Below the pieces are notes generated by a model. The model made no database searches and was not told the DNA's origin. It worked only from the letters and a program-made list of their open reading frames with translations. Source: Clostridia bacterium (GTDB lineage Bacteria; Bacillota; Clostridia; Christensenellales; Aristaeellaceae). Taken from it: a stretch of 45,280 nt of DNA. The stretch is from positions 1 to 45,280 of the forward strand of contig JAFWES010000031.1 in the NCBI GenBank assembly GCA_017512805.1, read 5' to 3'. A program made the position numbers and the translations under genes. Below, one piece after another: positions 8,178-17,914 of the stretch. Within the stretch, counting starts at the first letter, position 1. Every line of letters begins with the position of its first letter.

Positions 8178-9187
8178 AAAGAAATCAAAAAAGCCGGAAA
8201 TATAACCCTGCTGCCATTCAATCTTCCGTCATGGGCGAAGAGGAATCTTCCCTTCTGCCGTCGGGTGAAGAAGGAAATCCTCAGGAAGAAGCACGGCAGA
8301 CGGATGCGGCCGCCCGGACTCACAGGCGAGGGATACGGGGAAAGAATCCCCGGGCTCTCCTGAAAATCCTGTGTATTCTGCTGATTGCCGCCACAGTCCT
8401 GGCCGGAGCGCTGTATTATGTCCATCAGGAAAGCAATACCCTTCAGGTGACGTTCCATCATCTGCAGTCGGACAAAGTCGGAACCGCCTTTCGAATCGTA
8501 CAACTCAGTGATCTGCACCTTCATGAATTCGGGAAGAAAAACGCGGAGCTGGTTGATTGGGTCAACCGTCTGAAACCGGACATCATTACGATCACCGGAG
8601 ATATGAACAATCATTTTAATGACGATACCCATGTCGTGACAGAGCTTTGCGCTCAGCTGACGGAAATTGCGGACGTCTACTATGTGATGGGCAACCATGA
8701 GTGGGTGGATTATATCCACCGTCATACAAGCATTAAGGACGACATCGTCGCGACCGGCGTGACCATGCTGGAGAACGATTCTATTGAAACGATCATAAAC
8801 GGAAATAAGGTGGTTATCGGCGGGCTGGTCAATGAGGTATCCAATTACGAAAAATACACCGGGCCCCGTTTCATGGAAAAGTTCATGGATACGGAGGGAT
8901 TTAAACTGCTGTTGGTGCATTATCCCGAATACTTTTTGGGAACGCTGAATCATTATTCCGTTGACCTGGCCATGTGCGGGCATACGCACGGGGGGATCGT
9001 CAGAATTCCGCACTTCGGCGGACTGTACAGCTCTGATCAGGGCCTTTTCCCGAAGCTTTATGAAGGAATGCAGATCGTGAAAGGCGGGAGCACGGTTGTG
9101 GTGAGCCGCGGTCTCGGAGGCGATTCCAAGATTCCCAGGATCAACAATAATCCTGAAATCGTGGTTGTGGACGTGTGCTGGTATTGA
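8174..9187 (+). CDS. Membrane-anchored calcineurin-like metallophosphoesterase
   Basis: GTG start overlapping the previous stop (GTGA). The 337-residue protein has a basic, low-complexity N-terminus, one membrane helix at about 60-82, and an outside catalytic domain. All metal-binding blocks are present in order: SDLH near 112, GDM near 142, GNHE near 173, VHYP near 248 and GHTHGG near 268. This is the YkuE/YaeI-type arrangement known for phosphodiesterases acting on nucleotides or lipids such as UDP-diacylglucosamine. In a polysaccharide operon it might hydrolyse a lipid-linked intermediate, a polyprenyl diphosphate or a phosphodiester in the polymer; that is inference. The enzyme family is certain, the substrate is not. 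Confidence 0.85.
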   Translation: MKRNQKSRKYNPAAIQSSVMGEEESSLLPSGEEGNPQEEARQTDAAARTHRRGIRGKNPRALLKILCILLIAATVLAGALYYVHQESNTLQVTFHHLQSDKVGTAFRIVQLSDLHLHEFGKKNAELVDWVNRLKPDIITITGDMNNHFNDDTHVVTELCAQLTEIADVYYVMGNHEWVDYIHRHTSIKDDIVATGVTMLENDSIETIINGNKVVIGGLVNEVSNYEKYTGPRFMEKFMDTEGFKLLLVHYPEYFLGTLNHYSVDLAMCGHTHGGIVRIPHFGGLYSSDQGLFPKLYEGMQIVKGGSTVVVSRGLGGDSKIPRINNNPEIVVVDVCWY

Positions 9188-9213
9188 TGGGGCAAAAAGG
9201 GAGGAAGCCGGAC

Positions 9214-10461
9214 ATGAAAATTCTGCTCATAAACAAGTTTTTGTATCCCAACGGCGGATCGGAAACCTACACCTTCCAGCTGGGAAAATATCTGGAGCAG
9301 GAAGGAAACAGCGTTCAGTACTTCGGCATGGAACACCCTGCCCGGTGCGTTGGCAACGCGGTGAACGCGTATACAACCACCATGGATTTTCACACGAGCA
9401 AAGGGGCCGCAAAAATCAAATACGCCTTCAGGACGATCTATTCAACGGAGGCAAGAAAGAAACTCCGCCTTGTTCTGGACGATTTCCAGCCGGACGTGAT
9501 TCACCTCAACAACTTCAATTATCAGCTCACTCCATCCATGATTGTGGAGATCGAAAAATGGAAGAAGGACTCAGGCAATCCCTGTCGAATCATTTACACA
9601 GCTCATGATTTCCAGCTCATCTGTCCTGATCACCAGCTGTTTAACCCCATCGAAGGGAAAGTGTGCGAGAAGTGTCTGAAGGGCGGCAACGGACGATTTA
9701 TCCATTGCGTCAAAGGAAAGTGCATCCATTCTTCCGGCGTCAGAAGCTTTCTTGGTTTTTGCGAGGCGTATTACTGGAATTCACGCGGCATTTACCGTTT
9801 CCTGGACGCCGTGATCTGCCCGTCGCGGTTTATGAAGGAAAAGCTGGATACCAATCCGCTGCTGGCTTCCAGGACTGTATTTCTGCGCAACTTCAAGGGA
9901 ACAGCCGTGAACGCGGACGCGGACGCGGATGTGAAAAACAAGCTTCCGCCGCGGTATGTGCTCTACTTTGGCCGTTTTTCAACAGAAAAAGGGATTGAAA
10001 CCCTGCTGAAAGCAATCAGAGCGCTGCCGGATATTCCTTTCGTTCTGGCCGGAGACGGTCCCCTGCGCAATCAGGTGGAAGGGGTTGAAAATATACATTA
10101 TATGGGATTCCTGTCCGGCCGCGTACTGAACGGAGTCATTCAAAACGCGGCGTTCAGCGTGATCCCATCCGAATGGTATGAGAACTGTCCGTATTCCGTA
10201 ATCGAAAGCCTGAAACTGGGTACACCGGTTCTGGGAGCGAAAATCGGAGGCATTCCTGAACTGATTGAGGACGGTGTAACCGGCCAGCTCTTCCGGAGCG
10301 GTGATTCGGAAGATTTGATCAAATCCATTCGAAATATCTGGAATCAGCCGCAGCGAATCGAAATATATCGGAAAAACTGCAACGCGGTGCGATTCGATGA
10401 TATAGCGGCGTATACAAAAAAGCTGATGCGCATTTATCAGAAGGGACAGTTCCATGGATAA
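9214..10461 (+). CDS. Glycosyltransferase family 4 with a cysteine cluster
   Basis: ATG at 9214 follows GGGAGG and gives the classical N-terminus MKILLINKF; upstream in-frame ATGs at 9175 and 9187 overlap the preceding gene and lack this site. The 415-residue GT-B enzyme carries GGSETYTF near 13-20, a four-cysteine patch around 150-170 (CEKC...HC...C) seen in a subgroup of GT4 enzymes, YFGRFSTEKG near 251, and the EX7E donor motif in EWYENCPYSVIE near 320-328. It probably adds one sugar of the repeat unit in the cytoplasm. Sugar specificity is not readable. Confidence 0.88.
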   Translation: MKILLINKFLYPNGGSETYTFQLGKYLEQEGNSVQYFGMEHPARCVGNAVNAYTTTMDFHTSKGAAKIKYAFRTIYSTEARKKLRLVLDDFQPDVIHLNNFNYQLTPSMIVEIEKWKKDSGNPCRIIYTAHDFQLICPDHQLFNPIEGKVCEKCLKGGNGRFIHCVKGKCIHSSGVRSFLGFCEAYYWNSRGIYRFLDAVICPSRFMKEKLDTNPLLASRTVFLRNFKGTAVNADADADVKNKLPPRYVLYFGRFSTEKGIETLLKAIRALPDIPFVLAGDGPLRNQVEGVENIHYMGFLSGRVLNGVIQNAAFSVIPSEWYENCPYSVIESLKLGTPVLGAKIGGIPELIEDGVTGQLFRSGDSEDLIKSIRNIWNQPQRIEIYRKNCNAVRFDDIAAYTKKLMRIYQKGQFHG

Positions 10462-10488
10462 GGACTGCAGAAAGAGGGGAGAGACACG

Positions 10489-11604
10489 ATGAGCACCCAG
10501 AAAAAATTGAACGGTACGGTGATCGTCACCTATCGCTGCAATGCCCACTGCACCATGTGCAACCGGTACAAAGCGCCTTCAAAGCCGGAAGAGGAAATCA
10601 GCATCGAGACGATTAAAAAGCTGCCGCCCATGTATTTTACCAATATTACGGGCGGGGAGCCCTTTATTCGCGAGGATCTGGAGGACATCGTGGCAGAGCT
10701 GTCCAAAAAGTCAGACCGGATCGTGATCAGCACCAACGGTTTTTTCACGGACCGCATTCTGAAGCTGACCCGACGCTTTCCCAGCGTGGGCATCCGCATT
10801 TCCATCGAAGGGCTAGAGGAAACCAATAATGAGATCCGCGGCCTCCCGGACGGATACAACCGGGGCTGCGAAACCTTGAAGCAGCTGCGGGCCAACGGCA
10901 TGAACGATGTGGGGTTCGGGATGACGGTACAGGATCGAAACGCGCCGGATCTGGTCCCCCTCTATCGTCTTTCCGACGAATTGGGCATGGAATTTGCCAC
11001 GGCCTCCCTGCACAACAGCTTCTACTTTGTGGAAAACAAAAACGTGATTCATGACAGGCCCATGGTGGCGAAGAACTTTGAGGACCTGATTAACGAAATG
11101 CTGAATACAAAGAGTCCTAAGAAATGGTTCCGCGCCTATTTCAACCACGGGCTCATCAATTATATATACGGGCAGAAGCGCCTGCTGCCCTGCGATATGG
11201 CCTTCGATACCTTTTTCATCGACCCGTACGGTGATGTCATGCCCTGCAATGGGACAAAGGAAAAGAAAGTGATGGGGAATCTGAACAGCCAGAGCTGGGA
11301 CGACCTTTGGAATTCCCAGCAGGCCGACCGGGTTCGGGAATATGTGCGTCACTGCGACAGAAACTGCTGGATGATCGGATCCGTATCGCCGGCCATGCAT
11401 AAATATATTATGAAACCGGCGCTCTGGGTTCTTTCCCACAAGCTGAAATTCTGGAAGAAAAAGAAGTATTCCATGTATGAATTGAAGTGCTGCCGGGATT
11501 ATCGGGATGGAAAGCTCACCAAGGAAATGTGCGATCAATGCTCCACCTGCGACCTGTTGACAGCAGCGCAGGACGGACGGAACACATCCGCGATCGAGGG
11601 GTAA
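10489..11604 (+). CDS. Radical SAM/SPASM protein in the polysaccharide operon
   Basis: The 371-residue protein has the CX3CX2C cluster-binding motif (C17, C21, C24) and ITGGEP, the GGE motif that contacts S-adenosylmethionine. A cysteine-rich C-terminal half follows, with LPCDM, MPCNG, HCDRNC and CDQCSTC. That fits a SPASM domain carrying auxiliary iron-sulfur clusters, as in peptide-modifying and some sugar-modifying radical SAM enzymes. No small precursor peptide is obvious next to it. Embedded between glycosyltransferases, it may dehydrate, epimerise or otherwise modify a sugar or a polymer-associated protein; this is inference. GAGGGGAGA precedes the ATG at 10489. The family is well supported and the substrate unknown. 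Confidence 0.85.
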   Translation: MSTQKKLNGTVIVTYRCNAHCTMCNRYKAPSKPEEEISIETIKKLPPMYFTNITGGEPFIREDLEDIVAELSKKSDRIVISTNGFFTDRILKLTRRFPSVGIRISIEGLEETNNEIRGLPDGYNRGCETLKQLRANGMNDVGFGMTVQDRNAPDLVPLYRLSDELGMEFATASLHNSFYFVENKNVIHDRPMVAKNFEDLINEMLNTKSPKKWFRAYFNHGLINYIYGQKRLLPCDMAFDTFFIDPYGDVMPCNGTKEKKVMGNLNSQSWDDLWNSQQADRVREYVRHCDRNCWMIGSVSPAMHKYIMKPALWVLSHKLKFWKKKKYSMYELKCCRDYRDGKLTKEMCDQCSTCDLLTAAQDGRNTSAIEG

Positions 11605-11639
11605 CTCTTTGGGGGAACGCAGCGATGGGGTAAACGAAA

Positions 11640-12797
11640 ATGAAAATTCTGATTCTGCGGACGATGGCCAATGTGCTTCGTCTGAATACCTATAATCTGC
11701 AGGAGGTGGGGCTGGCCAAAGCGCTGATCCGGCTGGGCCATCCCTGTGATATTGTCTACTATACGGACGAAAAAAAGGATCGGCGGGAAGAGATCACCTT
11801 TGACGGTGATAAAACCCTTACCATCCTCTGGATGCATGGGTACAATGTTTTTTATGAGGCCATCTTTCCCTCCTTGAAAAGCATCATCGACCAATACGAT
11901 CTGATTCAGGTCTCGGATTATGTGGGATTCAATTCGGTTTGGTTAAACGCGAAACACCAGGGGAAAACGGTGAATTATCAGGGACCCTATTACTCCCCGT
12001 ACAATAAGAAGGATATTCTGAGAACGTTCGTATTGGATCATCTTCTTTTGCCCTTTTCTCATCCTTCCACAATGGTGGTTGGAACGAAAAGCACGCTGGC
12101 CACCCGCTATCTCCGGGATAAAGGCATTTCAAAGGTCACGACACTGGGCGTCGGCATCGATCCCGACAATCTTACGCCTGCCCCCATAAAGGAACTTCCT
12201 CCCTTCATTGAGGAAGTAAAGGCCCAAAAACAATCATCCAAATATCTGCTTTATATCGGCCGGCTTGAGCCGCGGCGGAATATCCTGTTCATGCTGGATG
12301 TGTTTGGGAAAACCTTGGAAAGGGACCCTGACGTCAGGTTGATTTTGGTCGGAAAAGGGGATGAGGATTATGTCAGGGCCTGCTGGGAAAAGGCGGAGAC
12401 TTTGCGGCTGCGGGATAAAATCTGCTATTGCCCGCAAATCGATCAAAAGGTGATGAAAGAATTATATCAGTGCTGTGATTTGTTCCTGCTGCCGACCCGG
12501 TATGAAATATTCGGGATGGTACTGCTGGAAGCGATGTATTTTGGCGTCCCGGTTCTGACCACCTTTAACGGCGGTTCGAGTACCCTGATTCAGGACGGTC
12601 AAAACGGTTTTATCCTCCATGAAATGGATCAGAATCAGTGGGCTGATCAAATTTGTGCGATTCTGAAGGATCCGCAGCTGACAAACGCGGTTGGCCACAG
12701 GGCATCGGAATCGGTGGCTCAGCATTATACCTGGGACGCATTGGCGCCGCGTTTCCTGGAGCTTTACAATCAGCGCCTCAAAGAAGCGAACAGATAA
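11640..12797 (+). CDS. Glycosyltransferase family 4
   Basis: The 385-residue GT-B enzyme starts MKILILRTMANV. The C-terminal Rossmann domain shows LYIGRLEPRRN near 205, LILVGKGDEDY, and the EX7E motif in YEIFGMVLLEAMYFG near 285-293, followed by VPVLTTFNGG. It lacks a signal peptide or membrane helices and should act at the inner face of the membrane on the lipid-linked acceptor. It is the third GT4 in the operon. Donor and linkage are unknown. Confidence 0.86.
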   Translation: MKILILRTMANVLRLNTYNLQEVGLAKALIRLGHPCDIVYYTDEKKDRREEITFDGDKTLTILWMHGYNVFYEAIFPSLKSIIDQYDLIQVSDYVGFNSVWLNAKHQGKTVNYQGPYYSPYNKKDILRTFVLDHLLLPFSHPSTMVVGTKSTLATRYLRDKGISKVTTLGVGIDPDNLTPAPIKELPPFIEEVKAQKQSSKYLLYIGRLEPRRNILFMLDVFGKTLERDPDVRLILVGKGDEDYVRACWEKAETLRLRDKICYCPQIDQKVMKELYQCCDLFLLPTRYEIFGMVLLEAMYFGVPVLTTFNGGSSTLIQDGQNGFILHEMDQNQWADQICAILKDPQLTNAVGHRASESVAQHYTWDALAPRFLELYNQRLKEANR

Positions 12798-12831
12798 TCC
12801 GGATCGCATCGAACGCGCAGGAGGAAGCAGC

Positions 12832-13809
12832 ATGATTTCTGTCGTTGTCCCTGTATATAATATGCGGAACTATCTTTCCAAATGTATGGATTCGCTGCTG
12901 AATCAGACCCATCAAGACTATGAGATCCTCCTGGTGGATGACGGCTCAACGGACGGAAGCGGTGAAGCCTGTGATCGGGAAGCGGAGCGGTCGGAGATTA
13001 TCCGGGTGGTCCACAAGGAGAACGGCGGTCTTTCTTCCGCCCGGAACTGCGGCCTGGATCATGCCCGGGGAGAGTATATCATCTTTCCCGATCCGGATGA
13101 TTGGGTTGAACCGAACTATTTGGAACACCTGATGACGGATATCGAAAAAGAGAAGGCCGACCTGAGTATCTGCGGTTTTTTCCGTTTTTACGCAAAAGAA
13201 GAAAGTATATTCAAGCTCCCGCCCAGAGCGGTCCTTGATACCAGAACAGCGCTGGACCGCCTGGTTCTTCCTTCTGATTTTTCAGGCTATGCCTGGAATA
13301 AGCTGTTCTCCATGAAAATCATTCAGGAAGCCGGTCTGCGGTTCGATAAAGAGCTGCTGAGTCTACAGGATCTTCACTTCTGTTTTCGCTATTTCCAGCA
13401 TTGCGCCCGCATCGTGTGCGATCCTGTGCCCTTATACCATTATAATATCAATTCGGGGACGTCCGCCATCACTTCCCCCATTACCAAACGGAATCTAAGC
13501 GCATTCAAAGCCTATGAGAAAATCGCGGCGCTTGCCGCCGAAACCCCCTGGCCCGAATTGGTGCGAGCTGAACACGGGCAGATGTTTGAGCGGAGTCTGA
13601 AATACCTTTATCCCTATTACTGGAATAAGACCGATCAGCCGGAATTGTTGGAGATGCTGAAAGACAATCTGAAAAGATACAAAAACGATTTCTTCTCAAC
13701 GGGGATCCATTCCTGGCGCTTCAATGGTATGGCGCGCCTCGCGCTGGTCAGTCCCAAAGCGTATTATCTGCTGCTCCGCGCCATCAGAAAGGCCACCGGT
13801 CAGGAATGA
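12832..13809 (+). CDS. Glycosyltransferase family 2 (GT-A fold)
   Basis: The ATG at 12832 has a good AGGAGG about eight bases upstream, and the protein then begins exactly at the family's first strand, MISVVVPVYNM. The frame is open upstream only because it runs over the end of the preceding gene. The 325-residue enzyme has VDDGSTDGS near 37-45, the nucleotide-sugar binding DxD-type motif in FPDPDDW near 86-91, and GYAWNKLF near 148. It is a typical inverting GT2 of capsule and exopolysaccharide clusters, adding one sugar to the repeat unit. Specificity is unknown. Confidence 0.9.
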   Translation: MISVVVPVYNMRNYLSKCMDSLLNQTHQDYEILLVDDGSTDGSGEACDREAERSEIIRVVHKENGGLSSARNCGLDHARGEYIIFPDPDDWVEPNYLEHLMTDIEKEKADLSICGFFRFYAKEESIFKLPPRAVLDTRTALDRLVLPSDFSGYAWNKLFSMKIIQEAGLRFDKELLSLQDLHFCFRYFQHCARIVCDPVPLYHYNINSGTSAITSPITKRNLSAFKAYEKIAALAAETPWPELVRAEHGQMFERSLKYLYPYYWNKTDQPELLEMLKDNLKRYKNDFFSTGIHSWRFNGMARLALVSPKAYYLLLRAIRKATGQE

Positions 13810-13870
13810 CCGCAACGCGCATGCATTGCTTTTCCGGGGGAAATGAAATTGTGCGGAAGAGGGAAAGAAC

Positions 13871-14725
13871 ATGAAACAGTATTTGCATCGTGCCTATATG
13901 AAGATCAAGCATGAACTGTTAAGAATACAGGTCAGAGCGAAGCCCTGGCAGCAGGGCGTAACGGAACAGAAAAGGGATCCTGAAATCATTGTTTCTCTGA
14001 CCAGTTATCCCAGACGCTTTCCTGAACTCGACCTGTGCATCAAATCCCTTGTCAATCAGAATATGAAGGCGGACCGGATCATCCTGTGGCTTGGAAATGA
14101 TACGGCCCTGGAGGATACGGAAAAGCTGAAAAGAAAATATGCTCCTTATGGGCTGGAAATACACATGGATCCGGAAAACAATTTCTATTCACATAAAAAG
14201 TATTATTACGCCATGCGTTCCTTCCCCGAGGCCATCATCGTAACTGCGGACGACGATTTAATTTATCCTCCGGACTGGCTTTTCTCCTTATATCAGTCTT
14301 ATCTGAAAGAACCCGAGTGCATCAGCGCGAGGCGCGTGCACAGAATCATCTGGGATCAGCGGGAAAAAGCCATGCCCTATCTCACCTGGCCGGGAGAAAT
14401 AAAGGCGAAGGAGCCGTCCCATTCTCTGATCGCCACGACGGGGGCCGGGACCCTGTTTCCTCCCGGATGTCTGTGCGGGGAAACCTTTCATCATGAAGTG
14501 TTTATGGAAAAGGCAAAAACCGCCGATGATCTATGGATCAAAATCATGGCTGTACTGAGCGATAAAAAGGTGGTTTGGGCAAAGAATACCATGATCATGC
14601 CAACGACGATCAATCTTCATCAACAGGATAGTCTTACAAACCAGAATGTGGAAGACGGAAAAAACGATCAAATATTCGGTCATTTGTGTGAGTACTATCA
14701 TCTGGGAAAAGCGGATTTCTCCTAG
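13871..14725 (+). CDS. GT-A-type glycosyltransferase, subfamily uncertain
   Basis: The 284-residue protein begins its fold with IIVSLTSYPRRF near 36, continues with KADRIILWLGND near 72, and has the acidic metal-binding motif VTADDDLIYPPDW near 124-136. These fit the group of small glycosyltransferases related to GT2 enzymes that use a DDD/DxD site. The N-terminal ~35 residues are basic and amphipathic, suggesting peripheral membrane contact. A cysteine-containing GTLFPPGCLCGE lies near 200. It belongs to the same transcription unit as its neighbours. Donor and acceptor are unknown. Confidence 0.7.
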   Translation: MKQYLHRAYMKIKHELLRIQVRAKPWQQGVTEQKRDPEIIVSLTSYPRRFPELDLCIKSLVNQNMKADRIILWLGNDTALEDTEKLKRKYAPYGLEIHMDPENNFYSHKKYYYAMRSFPEAIIVTADDDLIYPPDWLFSLYQSYLKEPECISARRVHRIIWDQREKAMPYLTWPGEIKAKEPSHSLIATTGAGTLFPPGCLCGETFHHEVFMEKAKTADDLWIKIMAVLSDKKVVWAKNTMIMPTTINLHQQDSLTNQNVEDGKNDQIFGHLCEYYHLGKADFS

Positions 14726-14779
14726 CGGACATCCGTTCATGCGGGGATTCGGAATACATGAGGATAGGAGCGGACGCTG

Positions 14780-16312
14780 ATGAAAATAGAACGAACGAAA
14801 AACGCCGTTCGCAATATGCTCTTTGACACGATGTTAAAAATCCTGAATGTATTGTTTCCGTTTATCATGCGGAACGTCATGCTGCATTATCTCGGCATGC
14901 AGTATTTGGGGTTGAACGGTCTTTTCAAATCCATCCTTTCTTTTTTGAACCTTGCGGAGCTGGGCGTCGGCAGCGCGATGGTATTCAGTATGTACAAGCC
15001 CATCGCCGAGGATGATACGAACACCATCTGCGCGCTGATGAAGCTGTACAAAACCTTTTATCGGGTTATCGGGCTGATCATCGCCGTGCTCGGGCTGGCC
15101 CTGACGCCTTTCCTGCGAAGCCTGATCAAGGGGGATATCCCCGCGGATATGAACCTGTATATCCTGTATTTTATGAATCTGGGCAGCACCGTACTGACCT
15201 ACTGGCTGTTCGCATATAAGCGCTCCCTGCTGGATGCGCATCAGCGCATTGATATCATCAGTAAAGTCAGGCTTTGCATCCAGCTGATCGAGTACGCTTT
15301 GAAATTCGCGGCCCTCATCTGTTTCAGGAACTATTATGCTTTCCTCACGATCCAGCTGCTCGCCCAGGTCGCGATCAACGTTGTGACCGCCGCAAGGGTT
15401 ACGAAACTCTATCCTGATTATTCTCCCCGGGGCAGCCTCCCCAGGGAAAATGTGAAAGATATTGTACGTCGGGTTCGTGATCTGTTCACCTCAAAACTAT
15501 CCAGCATTGTTTTTTCTTACGCCGACACCATCGTGATCTCCGCGTACATGGGTCTGACTGCCCTGGCTGTCTACCAGAATTACTATTTTGTGATCACATC
15601 CCTGCGCAATTTCCTGGAAGTCATTATCGGGGCGTGTATCGCCGGGATCGGCAACAGCCTGATCACCGAAAGCGAGGAGAAAAACTATAGGGATCTGACC
15701 CGTTTCACCATCCTGTTTGGCTGGCTGATGGGCGTTTCCACCGCCATGCTGCTGTGTATGTATCAGCCGTTCATGATGCTGTGGATGGGCAAGGAAAACA
15801 TGCTCCCCTTCAATTTCGCGATTTGTTTTGCCATCTATTACTATTCGATGGGCGTGAACAAGCTGATCAATATGTTCAAGGACGCGGCGGGCATCTGGCG
15901 GAAAGATCGATGGCGCCCGCTGACGGCGGCGATCGTAAACCTGGGCCTGAACCTGGCTACGGTGCAATGGCTGGGATTATACGGCGTTCTGCTGTCCTCG
16001 GTGGTCTCCATCGTGGCCGTGCAGATTCCCTGGCTGTTTCATAACCTCTTCCAGGAAGTCTTTCCCCGAAAATATCTTTGGCAATATGTTCGGTTCTTCT
16101 GCCTTCTCGCAGCAATTTCACTTTTGTCCGCCGCAGGATCATGGTTCGCGTGCTCTCTGTTCCGTCTTCATGTCCTTCCCTCCCTGATCATCAACGCCTG
16201 CGCCAGCTTCTTCGTTTCCAACCTGTTTTTCTTCGCGGTGTTCGGAAGAAACAAACTCTTCAGGGAAAGCATTTCTCAGATTAAACGTATTCTTTCAAAA
16301 GAGAGAACGTAA
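14780..16312 (+). CDS. Wzx-type polysaccharide flippase
   Basis: The 510-residue, highly hydrophobic protein has about 12-14 predicted membrane helices and the MATE/PST-like N-terminus of polysaccharide exporters, RNMLFDTMLK...YLGMQYLGLNGLF. It should flip the undecaprenyl-linked repeat unit to the outer face, where the Wzy-like polymerase and the Wzz-like proteins act. AGGAGCG lies upstream of the ATG at 14780. It is the last gene of the first transcription unit: a 250-bp gap with a new promoter follows. Confidence 0.9.
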   Translation: MKIERTKNAVRNMLFDTMLKILNVLFPFIMRNVMLHYLGMQYLGLNGLFKSILSFLNLAELGVGSAMVFSMYKPIAEDDTNTICALMKLYKTFYRVIGLIIAVLGLALTPFLRSLIKGDIPADMNLYILYFMNLGSTVLTYWLFAYKRSLLDAHQRIDIISKVRLCIQLIEYALKFAALICFRNYYAFLTIQLLAQVAINVVTAARVTKLYPDYSPRGSLPRENVKDIVRRVRDLFTSKLSSIVFSYADTIVISAYMGLTALAVYQNYYFVITSLRNFLEVIIGACIAGIGNSLITESEEKNYRDLTRFTILFGWLMGVSTAMLLCMYQPFMMLWMGKENMLPFNFAICFAIYYYSMGVNKLINMFKDAAGIWRKDRWRPLTAAIVNLGLNLATVQWLGLYGVLLSSVVSIVAVQIPWLFHNLFQEVFPRKYLWQYVRFFCLLAAISLLSAAGSWFACSLFRLHVLPSLIINACASFFVSNLFFFAVFGRNKLFRESISQIKRILSKERT

Positions 16313-16427
16313 CCGTTCCGTCCGGACCCTTTCGAAAAAACGCAGCGGTAAGGGGCGTCTGTGCGTACATACCCTTTGCGTCGTACGGGAAAATCATGTG
16401 AATACCTATGAACGCCGCCGAAAATAT

Positions 16428-16435
16428 GCTATACT
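16428..16435 (+). promoter_or_regulatory. Extended -10 promoter upstream of ugd
   Basis: TGCTATACT provides TG-N plus a -10 TATACT at 16430-16435. No good -35 is seen at 16-18 bp, which is acceptable for an extended -10 promoter. The rest of the 16313-16562 gap holds a small hairpin (GCTCAC at 16488-16493 with GTGAGC at 16502-16507) and no gene. The leader is about 120 nt. Confidence 0.5.
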
Positions 16436-16562
16436 CTCATCGGATCAATCTCGTTATACGCGGCAGGGGATCGGTCATGGATCGTTTGCTCACCTGAGGT
16501 AGTGAGCTGATGAACACACCGGAAAGAAGACGGTTGAAAACAGAAAGGATTGAGAGAGCACA

Positions 16563-17801
16563 ATGAACATCACAGTCGCAGGAACCGGGTACGTAGGGTT
16601 GAGTCTGGCGGTTCTCCTGGCCCAGCATAACAAAGTGACCGCGGTGGACATCGTCCCGGAGAAGGTGGAGAAGATCAACCGCCATATCTCCCCGATCCAG
16701 GATGAATATATCGAGAAGTATCTGGAGGAGGCGAAGGCGGGCGGCCGGACGCTTGATCTGAAAGCCACGACGGACGGCGCTTCCGCCTATGCGTCCGCCG
16801 ACTTTGTGATCATCGCCGCCCCGACCAACTATGACCCGCAGAAGAACTTCTTCGACTGTTCCGCGGTGGAATCCGTCATCGAGCTGGTGCTGGCGTCTTC
16901 CGACAGCGCCGTGATGATCATTAAATCCACCGTCCCTGTCGGATATACGAAGAAGATCCGGGACCGGTATCAAACGGACCGCATCCTGTTCAGCCCCGAA
17001 TTCCTGCGGGAGTCCAAGGCGCTCTATGACAACCTGTACCCCAGCCGCATCATTGTGGGCTGTGATGAGGGAAGCAGGCCCGCGGCCGAGACCTTTGCCC
17101 GGCTGCTTCAGGAGGGGGCGTTAAAGCCTGACATCGATGTACTCTATATGGGCTTTACCGAAGCGGAAGCCGTAAAGCTGTTCGCGAACACCTACCTGGC
17201 GCTGCGCGTCAGCTATTTTAACGAGCTCGACACCTATGCCGAGATCAAAGGGTTGGACACGAAGTCCATCATTGACGGCGTATGCCTGGATCCGCGTATC
17301 GGAAGCCACTATAACAACCCGTCCTTTGGCTACGGCGGGTACTGCCTGCCAAAGGATACCAAGCAGCTTCTTGCAAACTACGACGATGTGCCGGAAAACC
17401 TGATCGAAGCAATCGTTCAGTCGAACCGGACCCGCAAGGACTTCATCGCCGACCGGGTGTTGGAGAAAGCCGGTTACTATACGGCCAACAGCATGTGGAA
17501 CGCGGCCAAGGAACGTCCGATCACGGTGGGCGTATACCGGCTGACGATGAAGGCGAACAGCGACAACTTTCGCCAGTCCTCCATCCAGGGCGTGATGAAG
17601 CGCATCAAGGCCAAGGGCGCTACGGTCATTATTTATGAACCGACGCTGGAAGACGGAACCACCTTCTTCGGTTCCCTGGTGGTCAACGACATCGGAAAGT
17701 TCAAAGCCGGCGCTGACGCGATCATCGCCAATCGCTACGACGCCGTACTGGACGATGTGGAAGAAAAAGTATATACCCGCGACCTGTTCAGGCGCGACTG
17801 A
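16563..17801 (+). CDS. ugd: UDP-glucose 6-dehydrogenase
   Basis: Oxidises UDP-glucose to UDP-glucuronate with two NAD+. The 412 residues show the N-terminal dinucleotide site [10 protein letters not shown] (7-16), FSPEFLRES near 143, the substrate-binding central helix region [17 protein letters not shown] near 204-220, and the catalytic cysteine in [11 protein letters not shown] near 261. The C-terminal UDP-binding domain follows, and length is normal for the family's shorter bacterial type. AAAGGA precedes the ATG at 16563. With the epimerase 113 bp downstream it supplies UDP-glucuronate and UDP-galacturonate for the upstream glycosyltransferases, so the polymer probably contains uronic acid (inference). 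Confidence 0.95.
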   Translation: MNITVAGTGYVGLSLAVLLAQHNKVTAVDIVPEKVEKINRHISPIQDEYIEKYLEEAKAGGRTLDLKATTDGASAYASADFVIIAAPTNYDPQKNFFDCSAVESVIELVLASSDSAVMIIKSTVPVGYTKKIRDRYQTDRILFSPEFLRESKALYDNLYPSRIIVGCDEGSRPAAETFARLLQEGALKPDIDVLYMGFTEAEAVKLFANTYLALRVSYFNELDTYAEIKGLDTKSIIDGVCLDPRIGSHYNNPSFGYGGYCLPKDTKQLLANYDDVPENLIEAIVQSNRTRKDFIADRVLEKAGYYTANSMWNAAKERPITVGVYRLTMKANSDNFRQSSIQGVMKRIKAKGATVIIYEPTLEDGTTFFGSLVVNDIGKFKAGADAIIANRYDAVLDDVEEKVYTRDLFRRD

Positions 17802-17814
17802 CTGTAGTATAATA

Positions 17815-17849
17815 GCGGTGGCTGAGTTTCGGCTCGTCACCGCTTTTTG
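17815..17849 (+). terminator. Rho-independent terminator after ugd
   Basis: AGCGGTG at 17815-17821 pairs with CACCGCT at 17839-17845, followed by TTTTT. It ends the ugd transcript or attenuates read-through into the epimerase gene 65 bp further on. A TATAAT at 17809-17814 lies directly before it without a good -35. Confidence 0.75.
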
Positions 17850-17914
17850 CGTTCCGTATCTCTTTTTGGCTTCGTGCCGCGGGCCGGCAGACCAACAGGA
17901 AGGAGCAAACCGTC

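Noticed and set aside
9175-9213. Earlier in-frame start codons for the second GT4 gene
   Set aside because: They overlap the phosphoesterase gene and lack a ribosome site; ATG 9214 has GGGAGG and the standard N-terminus.
17809-17814. TATAAT as a promoter for the epimerase gene
   Set aside because: No -35 at proper distance and the start would fall inside the left arm of the terminator hairpin.
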